The notes beneath the pieces were generated by a model that was given only the letters and a program-made list of their open reading frames with translations, was not told the origin of the DNA and searched no databases. A program made the position numbers and the translations under genes. From Ashinkailepas kermadecensis (taxonomy: Eukaryota; Arthropoda; Thecostraca; Neolepadidae): a stretch of 64,000 nt of DNA. The stretch lies in contig JAOTOM010004747.1 in NCBI GenBank assembly GCA_034440615.1, positions 62,001 through 126,000 of the forward strand, written 5' to 3'. Positions 21,301 through 32,082 of the stretch are shown in pieces. Numbering within the stretch: position 1 is the first letter of the stretch; every line of letters starts with the position of its first letter.

Positions 21301-24300
21301 TGATCGGATTTGAGAGTAGTTGAGTTACATCAGTGACCACAGGCTTAGCACATTTGTCACGTGTCACGTGTAGCCAACACAAAGTCGACCGACTAAATAT
21401 CATTGTCATTGACTGTCTAATCTAACCACTTTTTGTATTCACTGCCCGTCCTGAAACAAGCGGCTAAAATCAGGAATTGTTCAGTTATTTGGTTATATTT
21501 GGACAAATGTTCAAATATTGTGACAGCTTACCACCACAAGTACAATACTAACCATTTTCGGTTTGATATTTTTGCCCCCACTCATAAGCTCGGCGAGAAA
21601 CGTCAGGTCATTTGGCTTGCTCTTCTTGACTAGGAGGTGCTGAATGCCCTGGACAGAAGCATTGAAGTCGTCCCGCAGGCTGTGGACGGAGATGGAGCAG
21701 CTGATATTTCACACAGACGGCAAACTTACGCCAACCGACTAACTTGCCGAGTATCATCCAAAACAGGTGTCCGAACGGGACGCAAGCAGGCACCAAACTC
21801 CAGTGGACAGATACTTAAATATACCAGATGGAGGAAGGTAATTAGTGTGTTTGCGTACATGCTACAACGTCCGAAGCGGATAGGTTCACTGACGAGCCGA
21901 AGGTTGCTCAGAAGATAAACGAACACTGCCCACTGCTGGAGACGGCGACGATCAAACTCAGTCCACCGCGTGCCTGTTCATGTTAACCCGGTGCGCATGC
22001 TTGTGGCGAAGACCGAGTCTACCTGGTCAGGTCCACGACACGGACATCGCTGGCACCAGAGGGAGCGCTGGGCCGTGGAGAACTGTTTGGGACATTGGAC
22101 AGCGACCCTCACTGGGCCAGCCGGGCGTACTGTCTGGACGCTACACGGCACACTGCTTGCGACACCGGTCAGCGACACTTACTGAGCCAGCGGGGCACCC
22201 AGCTGGGCGTACTGTTTGATGAGGTACTCGTAGTAGCTGTCGCCACGCGCACCCATCGTCACCACGGAATACTGTCGGAACTGGCCGTCCTTGGTGCTGA
22301 TGTAGATGGGCACCAGACCCTCCTTCTTCCGAAGACCGCTGATGTGACGAGACACGGCCATTGCCTTCTCCTGCAGAGGGGCGGCGGCCGACGGGTCATA
22401 GGGCCACGGGCCAGATCCGCGACATAGAGGTCAGGTCAGTCAGGGACGGTGTCACTACAAGGAAGAAGCAACTGAAAAGGGAATGGGGTAATTCACACTG
22501 CGCCATTAACAGGATATATATCAGCTTAATAGGGAGGTGGGACTAACAGTTATTCAGCACGAGGTACGGCAGACGTAGCCATAGAAAGGTCATACGAATT
22601 TGGACACATTAACTACAAGGGTAGTGGGTTGGTTTGATGGGTCTAAGAGGCTGAGCTGGTAGCCAGGGAAGCATCTATCATAAATAATATAGATCAAGCC
22701 GTCCCGGTTTCAAAAACGCCCCGGAGAGCACGAGATGTGGCAAAAACTAAGTTCAGAATGAGGTCATAGAATGACGCACAAAGATGAATTAGGTCACGCC
22801 ATAGCTATAACAACTGTAACTAGCCTGATCAATTCATGAAAGTCATGCGTCACCTCCGAATATCGAGGTAACCATCAGCCTAGTGAATCGCGATGGCAGG
22901 CACGCACACGAGGTAGTTATTTGAGTCTACACACCCACCACGCATAGCCCTTTCTAAAGTATGATGGCGGACCGTCAAACTTTTCTGCTGTGGAGCTAAG
23001 ACTGCATGCGATTGGCTGGTTATTTGGGCTTTAGGGCGAGTCTGTACTCCATGCATAATTGATAGCGCTGATATTAACGCTCAGATAGGCATAGAGCTCC
23101 CCGTTGTTTCTACAAAATGCATGCGTCCCCACGCGGCCTTACCGAGTACTTGGGATCCCCGGACACGTAGCTGAGCTGGTTGAACTCGAGCTGGAGAGTG
23201 GCAACCTCGGCGGTGGAGCTGTCCGGGTTCCAGGCGGGGCCGCGCGCCTTCCGCGTCACCAGGTTCACGTCCGAGAACGGAATTCCCGAGGGCGTGTTAA
23301 ACGCCGGTAGGAGGCGGTCGCCCAGGTCGATCTGGGGGCGGGACGGAAGTCAACCCACAGCGGGGTCGAGGCGGAAGAGCAGCGCTCCTGCAGACCAGAG
23401 GCAAGCTTTTCTCCTCGGGCGGTGGATGACCAGCACGTGGGAAGGGCGAGACATTTCGGATTGTGAAGTACTGGTGTTATTCTGAATTGTTGGATTCTGA
23501 GCATTGCTGCATACTAACTGGTATACCCTAAGATTTATTATTTTGGCTTGAGAGCACATCGAATGCTCCAGGCCACATACCACCCACAACTTGTCACTAA
23601 GGGTAGGCAAATTGAAGTGAGACTGATGACGTTCCATATTAGGTGGGCTTATTAAATGAAATGAAGCTTTGTATTGAGAAGGAGTGTTGTTATGACAAAG
23701 TGTGCCCATGACAGCAGACAAATCACACCATAAAAAATAATTCCGCCCGCTATCAAATCATGAAATAATTTCGTTCACTACATCTTTGATTGCCAGATTT
23801 AGGTTATAAAGAGCTGGAAAATCTCATTATATAGTAGACAAATTTAGGAGTGGAAAGAAAAGTGCATGCGACAATTCGACCGTTATTTCAGGACCGAAAA
23901 CGAAAAATGCATGATTCCTTTGATGGCGAGAAATACATTTGCTGGCCTTCTGTATTACTTCACTGATGACCTGAGAAGATATGACGAAAACAAGGCGAAA
24001 ACTATGATGATGTGCTGAAGAGACTGCACAGCACCTAGCGGCCGGTGCTCACAGCACCCACCAGGTAGTACTCACCGCTTTCTTGAGGAAGACGTCATCT
24101 TGGGATAAGTGGTGAGCGCTGAGCAGGCCGCCCAACACCCGGATCGTCGTTTCGAACAAGTTCACGTAGTCTTGCACGTTCAGATTCAAGTGCTCTGCCA
24201 CCCAATCCCGGGCCTCGAGGAACTCTGCACACGGAGGTCACAATCACAGACTGGCCAGTCCCGGATCCGGTGGAGCTCTGCACACGGTCACAATCACAGA

Positions 24301-27300
24301 CTGGCCAGTCACCAAAGTCCCGGATTTGGTGGAGCTACACACGAGTGTCAACACCAATAGATGAGCCCCACCAACACCCAACACAGCACAGTTCCACCCG
24401 GAAACAACGCCTGCCTCTACACCACATGACAATTTCACCGCAGTGATGCGTCAAAATCACAACCAAACAGAACTCTTCTGCAACACATTGACGGTCGTTG
24501 GTGTACCTGACACTCCCACCGCCGTCCCGCCACATGTCACACACGACACGCTCTGAGACCACGAGGGCGCCTGCCCATCCGTGCTGGCGCCGAGCCAGCT
24601 GCCGGCCGGCCGACCGAGCCGCTCACCGTCCCTCAGGTTCATGATGTACATGGTGTCCAGACTGTCGATCAGAGTGAGCCCCAGGCCAAACCAGTCGTGC
24701 GCCCGTTTCGAAATGGGCTTCAGATGGTCGTGACCCCACGCGTAGCTACTGTACGCCCGCCAGGCGTGGCGGAACGCGTCCACCACGGCCTCTTGACGAT
24801 CGTTGGTGGGGCCTGTTGGCGCAGATCGAAGTCACGTGCGCGGTTTTCATTTGCGTCAGTGCATGGCAGTGCCGAATTGAGGCGCCAATGTCAGTGCGAG
24901 GGCTCCAGCACTACATTGCATCCGGGTCCGAATGAACTGCTCCACCCGTCACTCGATATGACGCCGACAGAATTTAACTACAATAATGTGGCCAGCAATA
25001 ATCAAGACTCGATCGGCATGGCAGATAGTTTCATTGATAGCTAAATGCAACAGGAACTGCGATGCAATTTCTCCAAAATCCACAAGAGTGCATCCCAGCT
25101 GTTGAAGGACTTCAACCTCTTCAATCACAGGCTCGCAATGATATAGCCGCCTTGGTTTGTCTACGTGTAGGTTTGTCTACCCACGACACTGGTCACATTC
25201 GGCCATCTCCTCCCCATCCCCGATTTCACAATCAAAGAACATCGCAAGTTTATGTTCGGAAACAGCTCCGAGATGATTACCGTGCAGCCACTGGCAGACA
25301 GTGGCGCCTGACGACCTGATAATGGACCAATGGTCGCCACAACATACCTGGAAACTTCATAGCTCGCCGCTGCACGCGCACGGGAATCAGACCCTCCGGC
25401 TTGACCTGGCCCTCCACTGGGTCCAGGTCGTCCCGCTCCGGATCGCGCGGCTGACCTCTGACACCACCGGGGTCATCATCTCCCTCCTCCTCGCCGACCC
25501 TGTCGCAGTGTACTCAGTCAGTCCCATATCCGATCCTACTCAGTAGACAATATCAGCGGGACCATATTCAGTCAGCCCCCCCCCCGATATCCTGCTCAGA
25601 AGACAATGCCAGCAGGCCCATACTCAGTCAGTCCCGTATCCGAGCCTGCTCAAGAGAGATTACGCCAGCGGGCCCATACTCAGTCAGCCCCATCTCCGAT
25701 CCTGCTCAGTAGAGACCATGTTAGCGGCCCATACTCAGTCAGTCCCACTTCTGATCCCACTCAGTAGACAGCCGGGTTTCCGTACTACTTTGAGCAACTA
25801 ATAAACTGAAGTGCATCGTGACAAATGGAAACACCTCTTGAAAAGGCGGAAGTAATTCCCACGCGACAACAGCTCGAGCAAGCACGCCGCGCACCGATTG
25901 GTTAGTTAGTTATTAGAGCTTCAGAGCGCACAGACTGGTTCTCACTTGTCTATCCTGTTCAGGTTCACGAGTTTGTTGACCAGCTGCACTTTGTTGACGG
26001 CAGCGTCGATCTCGTTCTCGCGTCGGTGTTCAATGTTGGCACCAAGGTGATCAGCGCCGAGTGCAAACGACGTATCGACGACAATGTTGGCCTGAAATTA
26101 CAGTACCGGTCACACCTTTACGAGCTAGGACTTGCCACCAGGTGAATACGATTACGGGCGTTCTCACTATAATCTCCCCAGTGCTCATAGAAATGGCGCT
26201 AAACATATCGGTAGAATGTCCAGCTGGGGTCTACACCAACTGGTTTTAGCCTCACCCGGTCCGCTTTCCTCCTTGTACTCTTCAAGCATGCCCCACGTTC
26301 CCTCCTGACAACACAGCGCGCAGCACACTCTTTACTAAGGCTACATTTATGGACACCTTCAATCCCTCTTCGGAAACACTGAATTCCCTGGGGGGAATTC
26401 TCGCCCCTGAGCTGAGGACCTTTTGTCTAGCTCATGCACCAGCAAGAACCGAAAAGCCTGATGAAGAGAATGCTCACACGTAGGAGCGCCAGGCACCTGA
26501 AACATCTACCAAACGAAGGTTATCCTGAGAAAGAACTCGAAATTAATGTCACTGTCGAATTTCCAATAATTCTTGTGAACAATTTGGCGGACAGCAACAG
26601 CAGATCACGAATATTATGAAGCAGCTCGAGAGGGAGCCAGTGGGCAGAACAACGAAACACAGCAGCTGCACCTAGCTAACAGTTATGATGATGAATACTG
26701 CAGCTCCGAGTGGGCCGTGGCGTGATCATCATGCGAAACGCGTGCCATAGTCTGCATTCTGGCCTATTTAGCGAAGATGAGATAAACGATACATCACATA
26801 TTACACGAGAAGAATGCATCACTAATGTACGGACACACATACCATGTTCACGAACTGCACACAATGTACATGTGGCGCACTAGCTCAGTTTCATAAAGCC
26901 ATGTCTTCCCTCTTCATAGTTGCAAGTTCAAGAATCGTAACAATCCTGAACGAATAAGACGCTGGATCCAGAGGAGAATGACGTGTTGGCCATCAATGAC
27001 TATTGTCTGCATCATGTTGCTTTGATAACATTGAGTACATGGAACCAATAGGACGACGTCTTGCATGCATGATCGAAAAATATCATAATCTGATGGCTGC
27101 CTCACAGGTTTGTCCGGAGCCAGCCGCGATCCCACAGCCGGACGAGCGTGTGGCGCCAGCTCGACATTTCCTAACGCATCCTCCGCTTCAGTTCGCTCGT
27201 ACCCATCCTGTGAAAACACTCACTCACTATCGCAAGCTTGACGCATCGTCTACAAATGCATAACGACCAGTCTGGCGCATCAGCAAGCATTCCGAGACGG

Positions 27301-28197
27301 ACTCCACACTGCAAGTAGCAGTACCTCAACGCATGGGTGGGGCATTGCTCAAGAGGAGCATTAGTTCTCAAGGGTCTTCGCCAAGTTGACGAGCACAAGC
27401 ACTATTGCTGAGCTGTGGGAGGCACCCCAACGAAATACGAGAAACAAATCAGGATACCGCGGTCACAACGATATTCATGAACTGTTCTCTACCATGCTTA
27501 CATACCAATCCCTAACAGCATAGCAGCTCACTAACGCAACGAACGTGACGTCACATGAGTGATTCAACTTACATGTAATGAATCTTGCACCCAGAAGACA
27601 TAGACGATCACTAGCGTAACGACGATTACAGTCAGGTAAAGTATGTTCCTCTGCAGTCTGGAAAGCTGTTTCCATCGCTGAAAAATATGAGAGAGCATGC
27701 ATCGTCTTAAACATCGAAGTTCTAAAATATGACAGCTGGCAGAAGTAAAAGAAAACACAAAAACCACGCCTTAAAGTTGAGATTCAGAGCCCGGCCATCA
27801 TATGTTGAGGACAAACGTCGGTGTACCGTTCATAGTTTTTATGCACGCTGTATATTTGAACTAGCTACCAATGATTCGGTTCACTGAGTTAATTTATATG
27901 TTATAAACATATGACAGGGACCTGGCTGAGAAGCCAGAGAAGCCTAACACACGTATCGCCAGCCCTGCATGCTCATTCAAAGTTCTACCACCAAGCCCTC
28001 CTCGCCGCCTCCATTGGCAAGAGCCTTGTCCTGTGAGACCAACCCCTAAGCCAAAATAACCAACCAACCAAGGCGCTCACCTATATCGATGTAGCGCCCA
28101 GAAACTAAACATGGCTTACCCTCCGAACTGTCATAGGCGAGGCTTCCAGGAGTGGCAAGTTAGTGACTGATATGTTATTGAAGTCATAATCAGCCAT
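18313..28197 (-). CDS. MAN1B1: Mannosyl-oligosaccharide 1,2-alpha-mannosidase, ER type (GH47), complete, 13 coding exons, 674 aa
   Basis: Type II ER/Golgi membrane enzyme that trims an alpha-1,2-mannose from Man9GlcNAc2 in N-glycan processing and ER-associated degradation. Exons, 5' to 3': 28120-28197, 27573-27677, 27106-27207, 25946-26091, 25348-25499, 24627-24812, 24076-24224, 23143-23331, 22183-22370, 21553-21679, 20976-21140, 19028-19168, 18313-18609. All introns are GT/AG and all phases agree (2025 nt with stop). The ATG directly follows an acceptor, so 5' UTR exons lie upstream. A short cytosolic tail precedes [10 protein letters not shown], shared with human MAN1B1, then a transmembrane helix (about 38-56), an acidic stem, and the GH47 domain from about 195. 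Expected catalytic residues are Glu281 (LFETTIR), Asp413 ([11 protein letters not shown]) and Glu550 (RPETLES); calcium-binding Thr639 (FNTEAHP) and disulfide Cys479-Cys508 are present. A Pro/Arg/Ala-rich tail of about 26 residues extends past the usual end. Confidence 0.96.
19320..20846. repeat. 61-bp minisatellite in the penultimate MAN1B1 intron
   Basis: About 25 units of 61 bp (AGTCCGTCACACACGTAGTC at 19441 and 19502), containing CAGACCACGGGGTAATAGC and GTCAGGTGGTGTGGC. Some units are deleted to about 35 bp (for example near 19540). It fills most of intron 19169-20975; minus-strand frames across it are artefacts. Confidence 0.95.
21131..21292. repeat. 39-bp repeat that copies a MAN1B1 splice acceptor
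   Basis: Four units starting at 21133, 21172, 21211 and 21250 (AGGTGGTCCTGGGCAGACCG or AGGTGGTCCTGGACAGACCG). On the minus strand each carries a polypyrimidine tract, CAG and GACCACCT, the start of exon 20976-21140. Only the first unit is joined to the exon. Confidence 0.9.
22095..22200. repeat. Partial duplication of a MAN1B1 exon end with its donor
   Basis: The end of exon 22183-22370 plus its donor (minus strand GCTGGCTCA|GTAAGTGTC) is repeated about 70 bp into the intron as GCTGGCCCAGTGAGGGTC (around 22103-22132). Confidence 0.7.
22380..23142. other. MAN1B1 intron with a LINE-tail remnant
   Basis: Mostly featureless. Around 23010-23050 the minus strand reads CGCCCTAAAGCCCAAATAACCAGCC, matching the 3' end of the LINE at 58.7 kb and so marking a very short truncated insertion. 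Confidence 0.45.
24222..24335. repeat. Duplicated acceptor region, MAN1B1
   Basis: CTCTGCACACGG...CACAATCACAGACTGGCCAGTC...CCCGGAT..GGTGGAG is present twice (24222-24275 and 24274-24335). The first copy contains the acceptor of exon 24076-24224; the second recreates TGTGCAGAGCTCC on the minus strand as a decoy acceptor. Confidence 0.8.
25505..25778. repeat. About 60-bp repeat abutting a MAN1B1 acceptor
   Basis: Four to five units of CATACTCAGTCAGTCCC.TATCCGATCCTGCTCAGTAGA...GCCAGCGGGC. On the minus strand the array ends within about 10 bases of the acceptor of exon 25348-25499 and supplies its upstream sequence. Confidence 0.85.
25860..25925 (-). mobile_element. Short LINE 3'-tail remnant
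   Basis: Minus strand GCGCTCTGAAGCTCTAATAACTAACTAACC resembles the LINE terminus (CGCCCTAAAGCCCAAATAACTAACTAAC). It sits in the MAN1B1 intron just upstream of the donor at 25945. Confidence 0.4.
28010..28075 (+). mobile_element. Short LINE/SINE 3'-tail remnant
   Basis: CCCCTAAGCCAAAATAACCAACCAACCAAGGCG, same terminal signature, inside the first MAN1B1 coding intron. Confidence 0.4.
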
Positions 28198-28199
28198 CT

Positions 28200-29475
28200 G
28201 CAAAGCAAACAATTCCACAATGTCACCAAGAATGAAATATGTCAAACATCAGCTAACATTTGCATAGTATATGATGAGAATGCTTGTAAATGAAATAATT
28301 AATCTCATCTCATCGAATTTGGCCAGTAAATACATTTCACTGCATATTGTAAATATTTACTGACTTATTATAACTCTTAACTGCCTATTGTAAGAAAGCT
28401 TGCTTCTGCAAGACAAATTATTTGTGCATATGTGCATATGCACCAGCCAAGATAACAATGTACACTCTTAGATGATACCAATTGAAATAAATGCAGATAC
28501 ACTACATAGACTTACAGGGCAAATGGGTAGGAGTAGGGTATGAATGTACTTCAGTGTGCTGAAAATTGGCAATTGACATGGAAACCAACACTCAATAAAA
28601 ACATAATATCTCTGAATCAAATAATTTCATCTCATGTGGTGCTATTTTCAGGAATTATCCTGGATTGGCTATGATTTCAAAGTAGAAGATGAAATCAATA
28701 GGGTTTACATGAAAAGTTGTGATGGGAAACCAACTTAGCCAACACTTATCATGTTCTTTTCACATTTCTACGTCATTTGATGGCCAGTACATAGTCCCTT
28801 GTTTCAACATCATCATGGGTATTGACGTCTTGATCAGATCTCCTCCACTCTCCTGGAATGAATTACATGGCTCTAGTGTAGGTACCTGGTAATTGCAAGC
28901 ATGTCAAAATGTGGTCAATTATTTTTACTGGATGGCACAATTTCAGATGAAGCATAGCTTAACACAAGAACACAGGGTTACCAATAGCAAGATGGCCGAA
29001 GGAGATTACGGTCTCACCCAGCCAACCAATGCCTGGCCAGCACCCTGTGGGTGGGCACTGTACATAATTGGAATCCTAACAGAATTAAACCATAAACCAC
29101 TGAGTCATGAATACTGGTGGTGGGAAGTTCTAGAGAGGATGACTCTCCGAACAATCAATCTGACCAGCTGCAAAATCAGCCCCAAGTAAGGGCCACATGG
29201 TGAGTGCAGGTGATGCCATGTGCAATGTCAAGCAAGGCCAGGTCACCTACCTTGGCTGACCCAGACATCGGAGACTGCAACCACAGCCACCCGACATGAA
29301 GCGAGACCAGGCCACATAACTCAGCTGACCCAGACATTGATGGTCATGACCACAACCAGGCATGTGGTGACATTACGAAACAGCACCATTCAGCATCCAA
29401 ATTGGAAGCAGGAGATAATAATTTTCTAGAGATGACAATGTTCTTGATGCCAAAAATCCAGGAACAGTCTATTTT
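28200..29475. other. Presumed MAN1B1 5' region; nothing else recognised
   Basis: AT-rich, short frames only. The 5' UTR exon and promoter of MAN1B1 should lie here or further right, but no site could be chosen. Confidence 0.4.
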
Positions 29476-29479
29476 CCCC

Positions 29480-29935
29480 ACTCTGTAGGCTTTATGGGAC
29501 CCAACATGGTAGGTTCCATACAACCGAACACCTATAGGTCTTACATGATCCAACATAAGTAGGGTTTACATGGTCCAACATCCCTGGGTTTTGCATGCTA
29601 GAACATATATATGCTTCATGTGATCCTATGTACTTAGGTTTTACATGATCCCAGAATCATAGGTTTGAAATGATCCAAGATCAGTATGCTGCATGCAATC
29701 CAGCGTAAGTACATTTTACAAGACCTGATATCCATAGGCTCTTAGTTCGTTCGTTATTTGAGTTTGAGGGCGCCGCGACCAAAATTGTGATCATTTAGTG
29801 CCCAATAGGCTGTATGTGATGCTGCATCCATATGCTTTTGTGGTTCAACATCAATAGGTCCTATGTGATTCAACATCCATATCATTTATGCCATCCATCA
29901 ACAGACATATCAATATACATCATGTGACATAGCCA
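29480..29935. repeat. Degenerate about 30-bp repeats
   Basis: Loose units of (TAGG)TTTTACATGATCCAACATCCATAGG type, highly diverged. Near 29735-29790 the sequence GTTCGTTCGTTATTTGAGTTTGAGGGCGC is a minus-strand LINE tail of the type listed elsewhere. Confidence 0.6.
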
Positions 29936-30462
29936 GTCATTCATCAGCAGCCAATTCCAATGCCAGAGGGAGACTCCAGCCCTCATGCTGAAGATCTCTA
30001 GGATTGTGAGTGGGTAAATTGTCAGTATGTAGGAAGGTAGGCACATGCCTATGTCAGAATGAGGGTCCCCTACCTAGGTAGGTGTCTATGTGCCTGAGAC
30101 TTCACTCTGCAAAAAAAAATTGAGGATGAAGACAGCACACAATGAGGGTTCTCTCACCTGGTTGGCTCCCAAAATTATCAAGCATCACTCACCCAGAGAT
30201 GAATTATTTGGCTGATCAAGGGGAGCCCGTATCTGCAGGTATGCCAGTCCCCTAGATTAAAGAAAAATATGGTTATCAGATAGACAGGGCAAGACACAGG
30301 AAATGGAAAGTGTACCTTAAGCAGAATTTGTATGCTTAGAGTAGCCACTACATCTGCCAATATGTTGTTGTCAGACAAGATTTCTGATGCAAGTTAAGAA
30401 AAATTAAATATAGAGAAGCAAAGCTACTCTTCAAGTTTTATTCATATATTATCATGGTTAAT

Positions 30463-30940
30463 CTATTCAGTATATTCGTACAAGGTGAAGAGATTTGAGT
30501 GCAGTGCAGCTTTAAATGCACATAGGTCTGTTAAGGCTACTACATCATCAGGCAATGAGTTCCAGGTGACACAGCATCTGAGGCTAAAACATCTCTTTCT
30601 ACAATCCACTGATGCACACCTGTGAGCCAATTTCAGTGAGTGCCCACATGTGTTCACCAATGGTGCCAGCACAAACATGTCAGGGATCTTAATGGCAGAA
30701 TGGCCATGAAAAATATTCCCACATTTGATGTCTGCTCAAATCAGTCTACCTTTCACAGAGTACAAATCTAGTTTCTGTAATCTGGCACCATAATCCAGAC
30801 CTTCCATCCACTCTATGGTTCGTGTCCACCTTCTCTGTACTGATTCTAGTCGCCTTAAATCACTTATGTAACCTGTATTCCAAGCACATGATGAAAACTC
30901 CAAAAGAGGCCTGACATGAGTAATATCAGGTTTTCATAAA
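30463..30940 (-). pseudogene. C-terminal fragment of a CR1/L2-like non-LTR reverse transcriptase
   Basis: Minus-strand translation gives THVRPLLEFSSCAWNTG, then VQRRWTRTIEWM, then CFSLRCCVTWNSLPDDVV and CAFKAALHSNL, the usual order at the end of LINE ORF2 proteins (LE.....VQRR.TR, R...WN.LP..VV....F...L). One in-frame TGA interrupts it near 30735. Only the post-RT region is present, so this is a truncated, dead copy. It is a different lineage from the RNase-H-bearing LINE at 56-58.6 kb because no RNase H follows. Confidence 0.75.
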
Positions 30941-30964
30941 TTCAGAACAACATAAAGTAGAACT

Positions 30965-31045
30965 TAGTAAGTTGGGTTAGGTTAGGTTATAAACATTTAG
31001 GTTAACTTTTACAGTAAAGTTAACTTAGTTAGGTTATAAGCACAT
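30965..31045. repeat. TTAGG-like short repeats
   Basis: GGGTTAGGTTAGGTTATAAAC and variants; related to the arthropod telomere motif but diverged. Confidence 0.6.
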
Positions 31046-31624
31046 ATTCTACTATTCAGGTAGGGGGATATGTACCCAATTATCCACCTAGCCAGGTACC
31101 TCCTGGAGGAAACGCTGGTAGTATCAACTTGATCGAGCACCACCTAAATTCTCCACTCAGGGCCTACGTTTGTTCTGCGCCATTTACGCCCATTATTTAC
31201 TGTTTTCTTCAAGTTGAGCAAAGTAAATATGACTCTCTGATTGGTTGTTTGCAAAATAGTGAGGAAGTCAGTGTGGTATCGCGAATCACCTGCCGAACAC
31301 GGCGTGGGTCTTCTGTGTTGCCCTGAGTTGTTGCCACGCACATGCTCATCAACTACCGAACAGAATGTCATGAAACTTTCAGCAATCGATGCATTGGGAT
31401 CGATTTACTTGGGACTTTTGAATATGACTTAAAACTGGCGACATTTAAGTCAAATGGTACATACAAATATGCGTATGGCCGCGACTCGGAAAGGAGCCTT
31501 ACAAGGCGAGAAGTGCTGACGGTTCCTTCGCGAAATATTTTATTGGAATTGGACAGCTGGGCAGCTTCCATTTTGTAGGTGCACCTCGGGACGCTCTACC
31601 TAAGCGAACCAAGAATCTAAATTA
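31046..31624. other. No gene recognised
   Basis: Short frames on both strands; no domain or consistent exon. Confidence 0.4.
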
Positions 31625-31778
31625 CCTATGCATCTCAGGTACAACACAACCTACCCTAACCAAGTCTAGCCTAGCCCAACCTAACCTAACCTAACTTAAC
31701 CTAACGTAACCTACCATAGCCCAACCTAACCTAGCCTAACCTAACCTAAACTAACCTAACCTAACCTAACCTATGCTT
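31625..31778. repeat. Interstitial (CCTAA)n telomere-type tract
   Basis: About 25 CCTAA units, some with substitutions (CCTAGC, CGTAAC). CCTAA/TTAGG is the ancestral arthropod telomere repeat. Confidence 0.85.
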
Positions 31779-32080
31779 TCCGTAGTTATGCTGCATTTTG
31801 CATAAAAATGGTGCGGACGGGCTAGGCCTCGCATCAACCAGCGATATGGAACCAGTGGTTTTATCTAGCCTTGGTTTTATCCCATGACGGGCGCAAAGCA
31901 CTTTAAACCAATCAACAGCCTTCGTACGGTCAGCTAGAACTCACGGCAACGCTGTCAGCGCAATTTGATCGGCCCCCCTGAAAACCAATTTTAGCGTATC
32001 TAGCGCTTGTGTTTCGTTCCTGTGTTCTGCACATTATATGCTGACAGCACGCGTAATGTATGTTTGGGGTTTGTGATTAT
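31779..32080. other. No gene recognised
   Basis: Unique sequence downstream of the transposase gene; nothing identified. Confidence 0.4.
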
Positions 32081-32082
32081 CT

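Noticed and set aside
31625..31778. Chromosome end
   Set aside because: The CCTAA tract is short, degenerate and flanked by unique sequence with genes on both sides.
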